A DNA stretch of 50,042 bases from an uncultured Pseudomonadota bacterium (GCA_937920275.1 CALGVD010000135.1:1-50042), one strand, 5' to 3'; shown: positions 1 through 9,052, counted from the first letter of the stretch. Notes: generated by a model from the sequence alone, not told the origin. Translations and numbers: made by a program.

Positions 1-431
1 TCCTCGTCGTTGGCGGACGCGAAACCGGCGTACACCGAGAGTGTGGATACGAAGAGGTAATGCGGTACCGAAGCGCGCAGCAGTTGCGCGGACAACCGGA
101 CATGACGCGGCACATAGCCGGAGTTGTCGATGACGGCATCCCAGTTACGCCCCGCGAGACCACCGACCTCTCCGTTGCGATCGCCCTTGATGCGCTCGAC
201 CTGCGGGAAACGGTCGGTGTTGGTACGACCACGGTTGAAGAAGGTCAGCCAATGACCGCGATCGAGCGCGTACTGCGTCATGTGCAGGCCGAGGAAGCGC
301 GTGCCACCGAGGACCAGGATGCGCAGCGGGCGCCGCGCGGGCGTGACCGGTGCGGCGGCGGCGGCGCCCGTCAGACCCCCGACCGCCAGCGCGGTCGATG
401 CCTGCAGGAAATGCCGACGACGCATGCTCAT
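1..431 (-). CDS. NAD-dependent epimerase/dehydratase family protein, Tat-type export signal (3' part cut by window edge)
   Basis: The N-terminal 143 residues are visible; the rest lies beyond the left edge. The protein opens MSMRRRHFLQAS followed by an Ala/Gly-rich hydrophobic stretch, which fits a twin-arginine signal peptide. Next comes a Rossmann-type nucleotide-binding start, ILVLGGTRFLG, and further on the extended-SDR-like FVSTLSVYAG segment. Extended SDR epimerases normally work in the cytoplasm, so an exported member is a little unusual but is known among Tat substrates. The ATG at 431 overlaps the stop of the upstream peptidase gene as ATGA, so the two are probably translationally coupled. 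Substrate cannot be told from this fragment. Confidence 0.8.
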   Translation of the reverse strand, partial: MSMRRRHFLQASTALAVGGLTGAAAAAPVTPARRPLRILVLGGTRFLGLHMTQYALDRGHWLTFFNRGRTNTDRFPQVERIKGDRNGEVGGLAGRNWDAVIDNSGYVPRHVRLSAQLLRASVPHYLFVSTLSVYAGFASANDE

Positions 432-2512
432 CGCCCTCCCGGCGGCGCGTACTGCTCCACCCACTCGCGCACGGTGCGATACCAGAACAGCGAGTTCTGC
501 GGCTTCAGGATCCAATGGTTCTCGTCGGGGTAGTAGACGAACTTCGAGGGGATCCCGCGCCGCTGCAGGGTGTGGAACAACTCGATGCCATGGTTGACCG
601 GCACGCGCAGGTCGTTCTGTCCGTGGATCACCAAGGTCGGCGTCACGAAGTTGCCGGCGGAGGTGTGCGGTGAATAGCGCGCGAACTCCTCCGGCCGTTC
701 CCAGAACTCGAAGAACCGGTCGGTCTCGCCGGCGTAGTCAGCGGCCATCTGGGTGAAGCTGTTGTAGACGGCGGCATGAGCGATCAGCGCCTTGAACGGA
801 TGTGGACGGCCGAGCAGCGTCGCGGCGAGGAACCCGCCGTAGCTGCCGCCACCCGCGACCATGCGCGAGGCATCGACATACGGTCTCGCAGCGAGCCACT
901 GTGCCGCGGCGATCGTGTCCTCGTAGGGCTGTGTGATGCGGTCCGGATTGATCGAATCGGTGAACGCCTGGCCGAATCCGCTCGAGCCGTGGAAGTTGTG
1001 CCAGGTGACGATGTACCCCCAGCTCGCGAACACTTGTGCGTTCCAGCGCCATTGCACGGCGTCCTGGATGCCGTTGTGCGGACCGCCATGCAACAGCATG
1101 AACACCGGGTACCGTTTGGCGGGATCGAAGTCCGGTGGATGCACCACCCACATCTGGATCGGCGCGCCGCCGCTGCCGGCGTAAGTGACGCTCTCCACCT
1201 TGCCGAGCGGCACGCCCTCGAGCGCCGCATCGTTGAAATCCGTCAGGCGCGTGGCAACGCCGTCCGTGAGGCCGAGCCGTACCAGCGTCGGCGGTTCGGA
1301 GAAGCTCTGTCGCAAAGCCACTGCAGCCGACCGCGCACCTGCGTCGCGCGCTATCGCGAGGCCGCTGAAGCTCGGCGTTGTGGTGATGGCCCGGGGCTTG
1401 CCGGGCGCTGCAAGATCGAAGCGGTAGATGCGGTTGGTCGCGGCATCGTCGATCGCGCTGAAGATCGCCTTCGAATCCGCCCGCCACAGCAGGCCGCCGA
1501 CCGAGCGGTCGAAGCTGCCTGAGAGATCACGCGTGGTGCCGCCCGCTCGATCGATGAGCAACAGCCGCGCACGATCCGCATAGAAGCCCGGGATGGACTG
1601 CGCGGTATAGCCGAGCCACTGGCCGTCGGGGCTATAGGCTGGGGAGCGGTCGTTGCCTGGATTGTCCTCGGTGAGGTTGCGGGCGGGCTTGCAGCCGCAT
1701 GATGCGATCGTGATCAGGTCGTAGTTGGGCGCTGTGCCGAGCTTGTCGGTGTCGGCTACCAGTGCGATCTCTGTACCGTCCGGCGAGATGTCATAGGACG
1801 ATGCCGAGTAAGCGGTACGCGACAGGTGGAACCCCGAGAGACGGGTGATCGCCTGCGGGTCACCCCCTGTCACGGCCACCGAGAAAAGATGGGGTTCGCG
1901 GTCGTCGAGGTAGCGGTCCCAGTGAGCGATCGGCGCCCGATCCCAGACGCGCGCGGTCATCTTCGTCTCCGCACGCTCCTTCATGCGCGCCGCCTGATCC
2001 TTCCACTCCACGAGATCGGTCCAAAGGGGGGTGACGAAAGCGAGGCGTTGTCCGTCCGGGAACCACTTGATCGCATTCGCGCCGGTCGGGACTTGCGTGA
2101 GCCGCCGCGCCTCGCCGCCATCGACGGCGATCAGGTAGATCTGCGTTTCTTTGTCATCTGCTCGCTTGGAGAGGAACGCGATGCTGCGACCGTCGGGACT
2201 GAAGATGGGTGAGTTGTCGGCCGCCTTGTCGCTGGTCAGCGGGCGAGCCTTGCCCCCTTTGGTGGGCACCAGCCAGATATCCGTCGCGCCGCGGTTCTCT
2301 TCGACATCGAAGCGCGTGACCGTGACGGCGGCCAAGGTGCCATCGGGGGAGATCGCGGTCTCGCCGAGGCGTGCGAGCGTCCACATCTTGCTGGCGGTCA
2401 GACCGGCTTGTTCATCGGCAGCCTGCGCAGAGGTCGGAGCGGCGCAGAGCAGTGCGGACAATGCGCAGAGGGCGGTGCCGAACCGCAGCCCTAGGGGGAG
2501 GGTGTGTTTCAT
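428..2512 (-). CDS. Secreted S9-family (prolyl oligopeptidase / acylaminoacyl-peptidase type) serine peptidase
   Basis: A 694-residue protein with a classical signal peptide ending near ...TSAQA (about residues 1-31), so it is probably periplasmic. The N-terminal part holds WD40/PD40-like beta-propeller repeats with recurring SPDG motifs. The C-terminal alpha/beta-hydrolase domain has the nucleophile elbow GGSYGG with Ser557, a putative Asp634 in HGQND, and His666 in DENHW. That layout matches the S9 DPP-IV/acylaminoacyl-peptidase group, which cleaves short peptides. It sits 12 bases after slyX and overlaps the epimerase gene by four bases, suggesting one transcript. Exact peptide specificity is not visible. 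Confidence 0.93.
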   Translation of the reverse strand: MKHTLPLGLRFGTALCALSALLCAAPTSAQAADEQAGLTASKMWTLARLGETAISPDGTLAAVTVTRFDVEENRGATDIWLVPTKGGKARPLTSDKAADNSPIFSPDGRSIAFLSKRADDKETQIYLIAVDGGEARRLTQVPTGANAIKWFPDGQRLAFVTPLWTDLVEWKDQAARMKERAETKMTARVWDRAPIAHWDRYLDDREPHLFSVAVTGGDPQAITRLSGFHLSRTAYSASSYDISPDGTEIALVADTDKLGTAPNYDLITIASCGCKPARNLTEDNPGNDRSPAYSPDGQWLGYTAQSIPGFYADRARLLLIDRAGGTTRDLSGSFDRSVGGLLWRADSKAIFSAIDDAATNRIYRFDLAAPGKPRAITTTPSFSGLAIARDAGARSAAVALRQSFSEPPTLVRLGLTDGVATRLTDFNDAALEGVPLGKVESVTYAGSGGAPIQMWVVHPPDFDPAKRYPVFMLLHGGPHNGIQDAVQWRWNAQVFASWGYIVTWHNFHGSSGFGQAFTDSINPDRITQPYEDTIAAAQWLAARPYVDASRMVAGGGSYGGFLAATLLGRPHPFKALIAHAAVYNSFTQMAADYAGETDRFFEFWERPEEFARYSPHTSAGNFVTPTLVIHGQNDLRVPVNHGIELFHTLQRRGIPSKFVYYPDENHWILKPQNSLFWYRTVREWVEQYAPPGGR

Positions 2513-2524
2513 GGAGTCTCCCGG

Positions 2525-2728
2525 TCAGTAGTGAGGGGGGCGTTCGTCGGAGGTCAGGCTGGTGGTCGACGCGCCGCCTTCCGCTTCGGCGAGCAATTGC
2601 TGGTTGCGCAGTCGCAGCGCGTCGAGTTCGCGCTGTTGACGGTATAGGGCGTCGGAAAGTTCCTGTTGCCCCTGTTCCAGGTGCGCGAGGCGTGATTCCA
2701 GCGCTTCGAGTCGTGTGTCTTCAACCAT
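2525..2728 (-). CDS. slyX: SlyX family protein
   Basis: A 67-residue protein, mostly one coiled-coil-forming helix rich in Glu, Gln, Leu and Arg (residues 4-50), with a C-terminal tail ending ERPPHY. Both the length and the closing PPHY motif are typical of SlyX, a small protein of unknown biochemical role. The start is the ATG at 2728, preceded by a strong GGGGGAG ribosome-binding site; the open frame extends further upstream but without SlyX-like sequence. It leads the minus-strand group with the S9 peptidase and epimerase. Confidence 0.9.
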   Translation of the reverse strand: MVEDTRLEALESRLAHLEQGQQELSDALYRQQRELDALRLRNQQLLAEAEGGASTTSLTSDERPPHY

Positions 2729-2858
2729 GGCTCCCCCGGGGGTGGCGTGTCTGGGGATAGAGGCTAAGCGATTGCGGCGCGACCGGCCACCGGACGGCCG
2801 CAGGGGGGGAGCCATCGTCGGATGCCGCGCAGCAGCGGGCTGGGGCATACTCGAGCCC

Positions 2859-3296
2859 ATGACGCTCAATCTTGGTGATGGACGGATCGTGGTCGGCACT
2901 GCGCGCACCGAGCGCGCGGATGCGATCGACCTCGTCCGCGGTTGGCTTGATGCCATGGCCCGACGGGACTTCGGCGCAGCGGCAGCGATGATGGTGGCGG
3001 GCGCACGGGTCGTCATCTCCGGCGGCCACGAATTCCGCACGCTCGAGGACTTTGCGGCCTTTTCGGCGGGGCGTTACACCGCGTTGCGTAAGCAGGCCGA
3101 TGCCTTCGAGACCTGCGAGGCGCCGGGCGGCATCGCCGTCTATGTCCGCGGCACGGCGTCGGGCGCATTCGTCGACGGCAAGGAGTTCACGGGTGCGCGG
3201 TGGGTCGACCGGTTCCAGGTCACCCAAGGCCGCATCGCCGGCCTCGAGACTTGGAGCGACCTTGCGGAACTGCGACTCGCGCTGGGTGCCCCATGA
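2859..3296 (+). CDS. NTF2-like (SnoaL-type) nuclear-transport-factor-fold protein
   Basis: A 145-residue protein with the cone-shaped NTF2/SnoaL pattern: an N-terminal helix (LVRGWLDAMARRDF), a middle stretch with a GGHEFRTLEDFAAFSAGRY pattern, then beta strands ending in a DRFQVTQGRIAGLETW motif typical of SnoaL-like proteins. Such folds serve as small ligand-binding domains or isomerases/hydrolases; no specific catalytic set can be assigned. I chose the ATG at 2859 because upstream codons lack fold-like sequence. Its stop overlaps the start of the nitrilase-like gene (ATGA at 3293-3296), so the two are coupled and may act on the same small molecule. Confidence 0.75.
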   Translation: MTLNLGDGRIVVGTARTERADAIDLVRGWLDAMARRDFGAAAAMMVAGARVVISGGHEFRTLEDFAAFSAGRYTALRKQADAFETCEAPGGIAVYVRGTASGAFVDGKEFTGARWVDRFQVTQGRIAGLETWSDLAELRLALGAP

Positions 3297-4354
3297 CGGA
3301 GCCGATCGTCCCGGGCAGGCTCGACCGCTATGCAGCGTTGGCGCTGCAGATCGATTGCGATGGGGTCCATCCCGATCATGATCGGGAATCGGCTGCCCGC
3401 CGGATGCAGGCGTCTTTGGTGCGTATCGGTCAGGCGCTCGAAGGCGCGCGTCGCTGGATCGGCCCGGAGCTCAAGCTCGTCGTGCTGCCGGAGTACATCC
3501 TGACCGGTCCGCCGTGGGGCGAGACCATCCCGCAGTGGACCGCGAAGGCTGCGCTGGCGCCCGACGGACCGGAGTACGAAGCGCTCGCTGCGCTGGCCCA
3601 GCGTCATGGTGTGTTCCTTGCCGGTAACAGCTACGAGACCGATCGTCATTTCACCGGGCTCTACTTCCAAGCCTGCTGGATCTTCGATCCTTCGGGCGAC
3701 CGGATCCTGACCTATCGCCGGCTGATCTCGATCTTTGCGCCGACGCCGCATGATGTCTGGGACAGATACCTCGACATCTACGGCATCGAAGGGGTGTTCC
3801 CGGTGGCTGAAACGGTGATCGGCCGGTTGTCGGCGATCGCCTCCGAGGAGATCCTCTATCCAGAGGTCGCGCGTGCGCACGCCATCCGCGGTGCCGAGGT
3901 GTTCCTGCATTCGACCAGCGAAGTCGCTTCGCCTAACCTCACCATCAAGCAGATCGCGCGCCGCGCGCGCGCGCTCGAGAACATGGCCTATGTCGTCTCC
4001 GCCAACAATGCGGAACTGCGCGGCATCTCGGTGCCGACCGACTCGACCAACGGCTATTCCGACATCATCGACTGGAACGGCAACCAGATGGTGGTCGCGG
4101 CCGTCGGCAATTCCTCCGTCGCCACGGCGTCGCTCGATCTCGCGGGCCTGCGCGCGCATCGGCGTCGGCCATCGATGTCCAACATGCTTTCGCGACAGGC
4201 GCTCGAGATGTTCGCAGAGCCGTTCGCCAAGGCCGATCTGCGCCGTCGCAACGGGTTGTTGCAGGACGGCAAGCTGATGATCCCCGACCGCGCCTACTTC
4301 CAGCAGCGCCAGGCGGATGCCATCGCGCGCATGGTAGAGCGCGGGATCCTTTGA
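3293..4354 (+). CDS. Nitrilase-superfamily (carbon-nitrogen hydrolase) protein with atypical catalytic residues
   Basis: A 353-residue protein with the nitrilase fold: the first catalytic Glu is plausible at Glu67 in VVLPEYIL, and the later IASEEILYPEVARAHAIRG segment aligns with the catalytic-Cys region of the family (usual form ICYD..FPE). In that alignment the nucleophile position is Ser184, not Cys, and the usual Lys in the YRK motif reads YRR (Arg142/143). Family members hydrolyse nitriles or amides through Glu-Lys-Cys, so this one may be a divergent enzyme, a binder, or an inactive homologue. It is coupled by ATGA to the NTF2-like gene and followed after 13 bases by an MDR reductase, suggesting a small catabolic operon. 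Confidence 0.82.
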   Translation: MTEPIVPGRLDRYAALALQIDCDGVHPDHDRESAARRMQASLVRIGQALEGARRWIGPELKLVVLPEYILTGPPWGETIPQWTAKAALAPDGPEYEALAALAQRHGVFLAGNSYETDRHFTGLYFQACWIFDPSGDRILTYRRLISIFAPTPHDVWDRYLDIYGIEGVFPVAETVIGRLSAIASEEILYPEVARAHAIRGAEVFLHSTSEVASPNLTIKQIARRARALENMAYVVSANNAELRGISVPTDSTNGYSDIIDWNGNQMVVAAVGNSSVATASLDLAGLRAHRRRPSMSNMLSRQALEMFAEPFAKADLRRRNGLLQDGKLMIPDRAYFQQRQADAIARMVERGIL

Positions 4355-4367
4355 CGGTCGCGCGGTC

Positions 4368-5411
4368 GTGGCCCGCGCTGTCATCCAGTACGCCTATGGA
4401 GCCGCCGACCGGGCGTTGCGCGTGGACGAGGTGCCCTCGTCGGACCCGGCGCCCGAAGAAGTCGTGGTGCGGATCGAGGCTGCAGCCATGCATATCGCCG
4501 ATCTGCGCACCCTCGAGGGTGCCGCAGGGTTCCGCTATCCGCTGCCGCGCACGCCGGGCTACGAGGGGGTGGGGCGTGTGCTGCGAGCCGGTGCGGCCTC
4601 CGGGTGGCGCGAGGGCGATCGCGTGTTCCCGGCGCTCGGCAGCGGTACCTTCCGCGATGAAGTCCGTTGTCGCGGCGCCGATTGTCTGCCCGCGCCCGAG
4701 GGTGATGCAGCGCAGCTGAGCTTGCTCACGGTCAATGGACCGACCGCCGCGGTGCTGCTGGAGGATTTCGCCGCACTGAAGCCCGGTGATTGGTTGGTGC
4801 AGAACGCGGCCAACTCCAGTTGCGGCCGATACCTGATCCAATTGGCGCGGCGGATAGGCGTTCGCACCGTCAATGTGGTGCGTCGGACGGGACCGGTGGA
4901 CGAGTTGCGCGCACTGGGTGGTGATGTGGTGCTGTCCGATGGCGAGGATCTTGCGGCGCGGGTGCATGCGGCCACCGACGGCGCTCCCCTGCGGCTCGGC
5001 ATCGATGCGGTCGCCGGTGCGGCGACCCAGCGCATCGCCGAGTGTCTCGCCCCGGGTGCGCCTTTGGTCGCTTACGGTGCGCTCTCCGGGCTGCGCTGCG
5101 AGGTCGATTTCTACCTGATGTTCCGTCAGGGCATCGTGCTGCACGGATTGAGTTTCGTACGGCAACTGCAGCGGCGCAGTCCGGAAGAGGTCCGGACGCT
5201 CTACGCGCGTCTCGCGGGGATGATGTCGCGCGGCGAGCTCGTCGCGAGGATCGCGGCACGCTATCCGCTCGAGCGCATCGTCGAGGCCTGCGCACACGCG
5301 GCGCTTGCCGGACAAGACCGCGACGGCAAGATCATCATCGAGCCGGTGGCAGCGCCCGGCGCATCACCGCCCACAGGGTCCACAACAAGAGCGGTAGCGT
5401 CACCAGATTGA
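4368..5411 (+). CDS. MDR-family NAD(P)H-dependent, zinc-free oxidoreductase (quinone oxidoreductase / enoyl reductase type)
   Basis: A 347-residue medium-chain dehydrogenase/reductase. The GroES-like N-terminal domain ends near the TPGYEGVGRV motif, and the cofactor domain has NAANSSCGRYLIQLAR, close to the 2-enoyl thioester reductase/quinone reductase branch. The Cys/His zinc ligands of alcohol dehydrogenases are absent. The start is a GTG at 4368, 13 bases after the nitrilase-like stop; no in-frame ATG nearby fits. The last 23 residues look non-conserved, and they run into the convergent MFS gene, giving a 77-base coding overlap. Probably a third step in the pathway of the two preceding genes; substrate unknown. 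Confidence 0.85.
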   Translation: MARAVIQYAYGAADRALRVDEVPSSDPAPEEVVVRIEAAAMHIADLRTLEGAAGFRYPLPRTPGYEGVGRVLRAGAASGWREGDRVFPALGSGTFRDEVRCRGADCLPAPEGDAAQLSLLTVNGPTAAVLLEDFAALKPGDWLVQNAANSSCGRYLIQLARRIGVRTVNVVRRTGPVDELRALGGDVVLSDGEDLAARVHAATDGAPLRLGIDAVAGAATQRIAECLAPGAPLVAYGALSGLRCEVDFYLMFRQGIVLHGLSFVRQLQRRSPEEVRTLYARLAGMMSRGELVARIAARYPLERIVEACAHAALAGQDRDGKIIIEPVAAPGASPPTGSTTRAVASPD

Positions 5412-6510
5412 GCATCTGCCAACCGAGCGCCTCGATGGCCACCCCGGCGAGCAGTGACACCACGGCTTGTGCGCCGAACACGATGAAGTCGTTCGTGCCT
5501 TGGGCGCGGAAACGTTCGTTGTCGGAGAAGGTCCCGGCCAACAGCGTGGTCGCGCCCACGAACAACAGGTTCCAGCCGATGCCGAGCAGCACCAGCGCCA
5601 CGAAGTAGTGCGTCACGCCCTCGCCCACGGCGGCGACGATGCCGACACAGGCGAAGTTCGCCGCGAGTCCACCGAGCATCAATCCGCGCACGCCGAGACG
5701 CGCGACCAGCCAAGGCGTCGCAAGCGAGGGCAGGTACATGCCGAGCAGGTGTGCGGTGATCACGCCCGAGGTGATCGCTCCTGAGTGGTGGTCGTGCACA
5801 TGCATGCTGATCGGGGTCGCGGTCATGATGAAGCTCATCACCGCATAAGAGGACAGCGCGGCAAGCACTGCGAGACGATAGCCGGGGACGCTCAGCAGTT
5901 GGCGCGCCGATCGAGCGCTGCCGCGATCCGCCCTCGGCAGCGGTGGCGTCGGCGGCAGTCGCATCAGGACCGACGCGGCGCCCGCGAGCAGCACGGCGAG
6001 CGCGAGGAACGAACCGGTGTACTCAGGCCACCCTCCCCAAAGCCGCGTCTGTTGTCCGAGCGAGGGGCCGATGATCGCGGCAGCCAGCGTACCGAGCATC
6101 ACGGTGGCGACAGCCTTGCCGGTCGCTTCGACGCCGGCCTCCGGTGACACCAGTTCCGAGGCGGCGAAGCGATACTGCTGCACCGCCGAGGCATGGACGC
6201 CGAACAGCGATGCTGAGAGGCAGAGCCCGATGAAGCTGCCTTGCGAGATGCTGAACGCGCAGGCGAGCGCCGCGACGCAGCCGAGCAGGGCGCTCGTGAC
6301 CAGCACCTGCCGCCGTCCGTAGCGCTGCATCAAGAGCGCCACGGGGATCGAGGCGGCCGCGAGTCCGACGACCGAGAGCGACCATGGCAGTGTGGCCAGC
6401 GCCGGCGAGGGCGCAAGGCGAGCCCCGACGATGCCACCGAATGTGACCAGCATGATGGTGCTGCAGGCGGCGAGCGCCTGCGCAAGGGTCAGTGTCCAGA
6501 CATGGCGCAT
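5335..6510 (-). CDS. Major facilitator superfamily (MFS) transporter
   Basis: A 391-residue integral membrane protein with about twelve hydrophobic segments and the MFS loop 2-3 motif in the form LLMQRYGRRQVLV. The second half begins after a charged central loop (PRADRGSARSARQL). I chose the ATG at 6510 (MRHVWTLTLA) because the 14 preceding in-frame residues look like leader, although no strong ribosome-binding site is present. Transcribed divergently from ilvA across 65 bases and convergent with the MDR reductase. Substrate not predictable; an efflux role is only a guess. Confidence 0.88.
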   Translation of the reverse strand: MRHVWTLTLAQALAACSTIMLVTFGGIVGARLAPSPALATLPWSLSVVGLAAASIPVALLMQRYGRRQVLVTSALLGCVAALACAFSISQGSFIGLCLSASLFGVHASAVQQYRFAASELVSPEAGVEATGKAVATVMLGTLAAAIIGPSLGQQTRLWGGWPEYTGSFLALAVLLAGAASVLMRLPPTPPLPRADRGSARSARQLLSVPGYRLAVLAALSSYAVMSFIMTATPISMHVHDHHSGAITSGVITAHLLGMYLPSLATPWLVARLGVRGLMLGGLAANFACVGIVAAVGEGVTHYFVALVLLGIGWNLLFVGATTLLAGTFSDNERFRAQGTNDFIVFGAQAVVSLLAGVAIEALGWQMLNLVTLPLLLWTLWAVMRRALPPAR

Positions 6511-6575
6511 CGGGAGGTCTCGCCTCAAGGCCGCACGCTGTGACGCGCACAAGGGCCGCAGTATATGCTTCGCAG

Positions 6576-8105
6576 ATGACTGCCGGTCCCGCTGCGGAAT
6601 ACATGGAGCGCATCCTGCGCGCGCGCGTCTACGATGTGGCCATCGAGTCGCCGCTCGAGCCGGCCTCGCGGTTGTCGCGCCGTCTCGGCAACACGGTCCT
6701 GCTCAAGCGCGAAGACATGCAACCGGTGTTCTCCTTCAAGCTGCGCGGTGCCTACAACAAGATCGCCAACCTGTCGGCGAGCGCGGCCGCACGCGGCGTC
6801 ATCTGCGCCTCGGCGGGCAACCACGCCCAAGGCGTGGCGCTGGCGGCGGGCCGGCGCGGCATCCCGGCGGTCATCGTGATGCCGGTGACCACGCCACGCA
6901 TCAAGGTGCGGGCGGTCATCGATCTCGGTGGCGAAGTGCTGCTGCACGGCGATGACTATGACGCCGCCTGCGATCATGCGCTCGGTCTCGCCCGCGAGCG
7001 CAATCTTGTCTTCGTACACCCTTTCGACGACCCGGATGTGATCGCGGGGCAGGGGACCATCGGCATGGAGATCGCGCGACAGTCCGGCGGTGATCTTGAT
7101 GCCGTGTTCGTGCCGGTCGGTGGCGGCGGCTTGATCGCCGGCGTCGCGGCCTTCCTCAAGCATCTCTATCCGCGGATCCGGATCATCGGCGTCAATGCCG
7201 CGGATTCACCGGCCATGCGGGATTCGTTGCTGGCGGGTGAGCGGGTGACCTTGGCACGCGTCGGCACCTTCGCCGATGGTGTGGCGGTCCGTCGGGTCGG
7301 TGAGGAGACCTTCCGCTTGGCGCGCGCGTTGGTCGATGAGATGGTCTGCGTCGATACCGACGAGATCTGCGCCGGCATCCAAGATATCTTTGAGGACACG
7401 CGCGCGATCATGGAGCCGGCTGGAGCGTTGGCGGTCGCGGCAGCCAAGAAGGTCATCGCCCGCGAGGGATGGTCGGGCAAGCGCGTGGTCGCCATCAACT
7501 GCGGTGCGAACATGAACTTCGATCGGTTGCGCCATGTCGCGGAGCGCGCCGAATTGGGGGAACAGCGCGAGGCGCTGCTGGCGGTGCAGATCCCGGAGCG
7601 CCCTGGCAGCTTCCTCGGGCTGTGCCGTGCACTCGGCCACCGAAGCGTCACTGAATTCAACTACCGTTACGACCGATCCGACATGGCGAGGGTGTTCTTG
7701 GGGTTCGCGCTCGCCAACGGTCGTGCAGACCGGGACGGCGTGTCCGTCGCGCTGCGTGCGGTGGGACATGAGGTCGTAGACCTCACCGACAACGAGCTCG
7801 CGAAATCCCATGTGCGCTACATGATCGGTGGCCGGCCCGCGGAGGTGGCGCACGAGATGCTGTTGCGCTTCGAGTTCCCGGAGCGTCCAGGGGCGCTGCT
7901 GCGTTTTCTCGAGGCCGTGGGCACGCAGTGGAACATCACCTTGTTCCACTACCGCAACCACGGTTCGGACACCGGCCGCGTGGTCGCGGGCATCGTCGTC
8001 CCGCCTGCGACGCGGGAGGATTTCATGCTGCATCTGACGGCGTTGCACTACCCATGGGTGGATGAGACGGCCAACCCCGCCTATCGGCTGTTCCTGGCGG
8101 GTTGA
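6576..8105 (+). CDS. ilvA: Threonine ammonia-lyase, biosynthetic (threonine dehydratase)
   Basis: A 509-residue PLP enzyme that deaminates threonine to 2-oxobutanoate, the first step of isoleucine synthesis. The PLP-binding Lys55 is in FSFKLRGAYN, and the phosphate-binding glycine loop is VGGGGLI. The C-terminal third carries two ACT-like regulatory repeats, each opening with PERPG (about residues 340 and 435), as in the isoleucine-inhibited form; length matches E. coli IlvA (514). The ATG at 6576 was chosen because AAEYMERILRARVYD aligns with the usual N terminus; upstream codons are leader. An alpha/beta hydrolase gene follows after two bases. Confidence 0.96.
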   Translation: MTAGPAAEYMERILRARVYDVAIESPLEPASRLSRRLGNTVLLKREDMQPVFSFKLRGAYNKIANLSASAAARGVICASAGNHAQGVALAAGRRGIPAVIVMPVTTPRIKVRAVIDLGGEVLLHGDDYDAACDHALGLARERNLVFVHPFDDPDVIAGQGTIGMEIARQSGGDLDAVFVPVGGGGLIAGVAAFLKHLYPRIRIIGVNAADSPAMRDSLLAGERVTLARVGTFADGVAVRRVGEETFRLARALVDEMVCVDTDEICAGIQDIFEDTRAIMEPAGALAVAAAKKVIAREGWSGKRVVAINCGANMNFDRLRHVAERAELGEQREALLAVQIPERPGSFLGLCRALGHRSVTEFNYRYDRSDMARVFLGFALANGRADRDGVSVALRAVGHEVVDLTDNELAKSHVRYMIGGRPAEVAHEMLLRFEFPERPGALLRFLEAVGTQWNITLFHYRNHGSDTGRVVAGIVVPPATREDFMLHLTALHYPWVDETANPAYRLFLAG

Positions 8106-8107
8106 CG

Positions 8108-9004
8108 ATGTCCGAGACCTATCGCGCCCGACGCATACCCCGCGAGTCGTTCGTCGAGCTGCGTGGACTGCGCCACCGGCTGCTCGCCTGGGGTCCGAGC
8201 GAGGCGCCGCCGCGCGTGCTGTTGCACGGCTTCATGGATTGTTCGGACACCTACCAGTCACTGGTCGATGCGCTGCCGGACGATTGGCATTGCATCGCGC
8301 CCGACTGGCGCGGGTTCGGCGGTAGCGCACATACCGGCATGCCGTATTGGTTCGCCGATTACCTCGCCGATCTCGATGCCCTGTTGGACAGTCTGTCGCT
8401 TGCTCAACCGCTGCGGTTGGTGGGCCACAGCATGGGCGGCAACATCGCGGCACTCTATGCCGGTATCCGGCCCGAACGCATCCGGTCGGTCGCCTCATTG
8501 GAGGGCTTCGGCCTGCCACGCACAGATCCGGTGGAAGCGCCGATCCGCCAACGTCGGTGGTTGGACGAACTGCGTTCACCGCCGGCCGGGTCACGCTATC
8601 TGTCGGTGTCACAGCTTGCAGAGAAACTGGCTCACCGCAATCCGCGCTTGTCGCCCGCGTACGCACGGTTCGTCGCCGACGCTTGGACCATCCCGAGTCC
8701 GGAGGGTGGTCGGGTGGCGCGTTTCGACCCCTGGCACCGTTTGGTGACCCCGGTGCTCTACCGCCGTGAGGAGATCGAGGCCACTTGGCGGAACATCACG
8801 GCGCCGGTGCTCATGCTGCTCGCGAGCGAGTCGGAATTCCTCGGGCGGCTTGGACCCGATGCGGAACCGGGAGCGTTCCACGCGCACTTGTCGCGGCTGA
8901 CGCTGCATACACTGTCGGGACTCGGTCACATGATGCATCACGAGGATCCCTTGAAGGTGGCTGCAGCGCTGCAGGATTGGTATGCGGCGGAGCCGACCGC
9001 CTGA
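8108..9004 (+). CDS. Alpha/beta-fold hydrolase
   Basis: A 298-residue cytoplasmic alpha/beta hydrolase with HGFMD (oxyanion region, residue 40), nucleophile Ser108 in GHSMGG, and a C-terminal His in GLGHMMHHED. The PDWRGFGGS segment is typical of the haloalkane-dehalogenase/epoxide-hydrolase-like branch. The ATG at 8108 lies two bases after the ilvA stop; an in-frame TTG at 8102 overlapping that stop is an alternative. Probably co-transcribed with ilvA but with no obvious isoleucine role. Substrate unknown. Confidence 0.9.
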   Translation: MSETYRARRIPRESFVELRGLRHRLLAWGPSEAPPRVLLHGFMDCSDTYQSLVDALPDDWHCIAPDWRGFGGSAHTGMPYWFADYLADLDALLDSLSLAQPLRLVGHSMGGNIAALYAGIRPERIRSVASLEGFGLPRTDPVEAPIRQRRWLDELRSPPAGSRYLSVSQLAEKLAHRNPRLSPAYARFVADAWTIPSPEGGRVARFDPWHRLVTPVLYRREEIEATWRNITAPVLMLLASESEFLGRLGPDAEPGAFHAHLSRLTLHTLSGLGHMMHHEDPLKVAAALQDWYAAEPTA

Positions 9005-9052
9005 GTGCCTGGAGTTCAGGTATCCGTCACGCTACGGCGGTATCATGACTGG

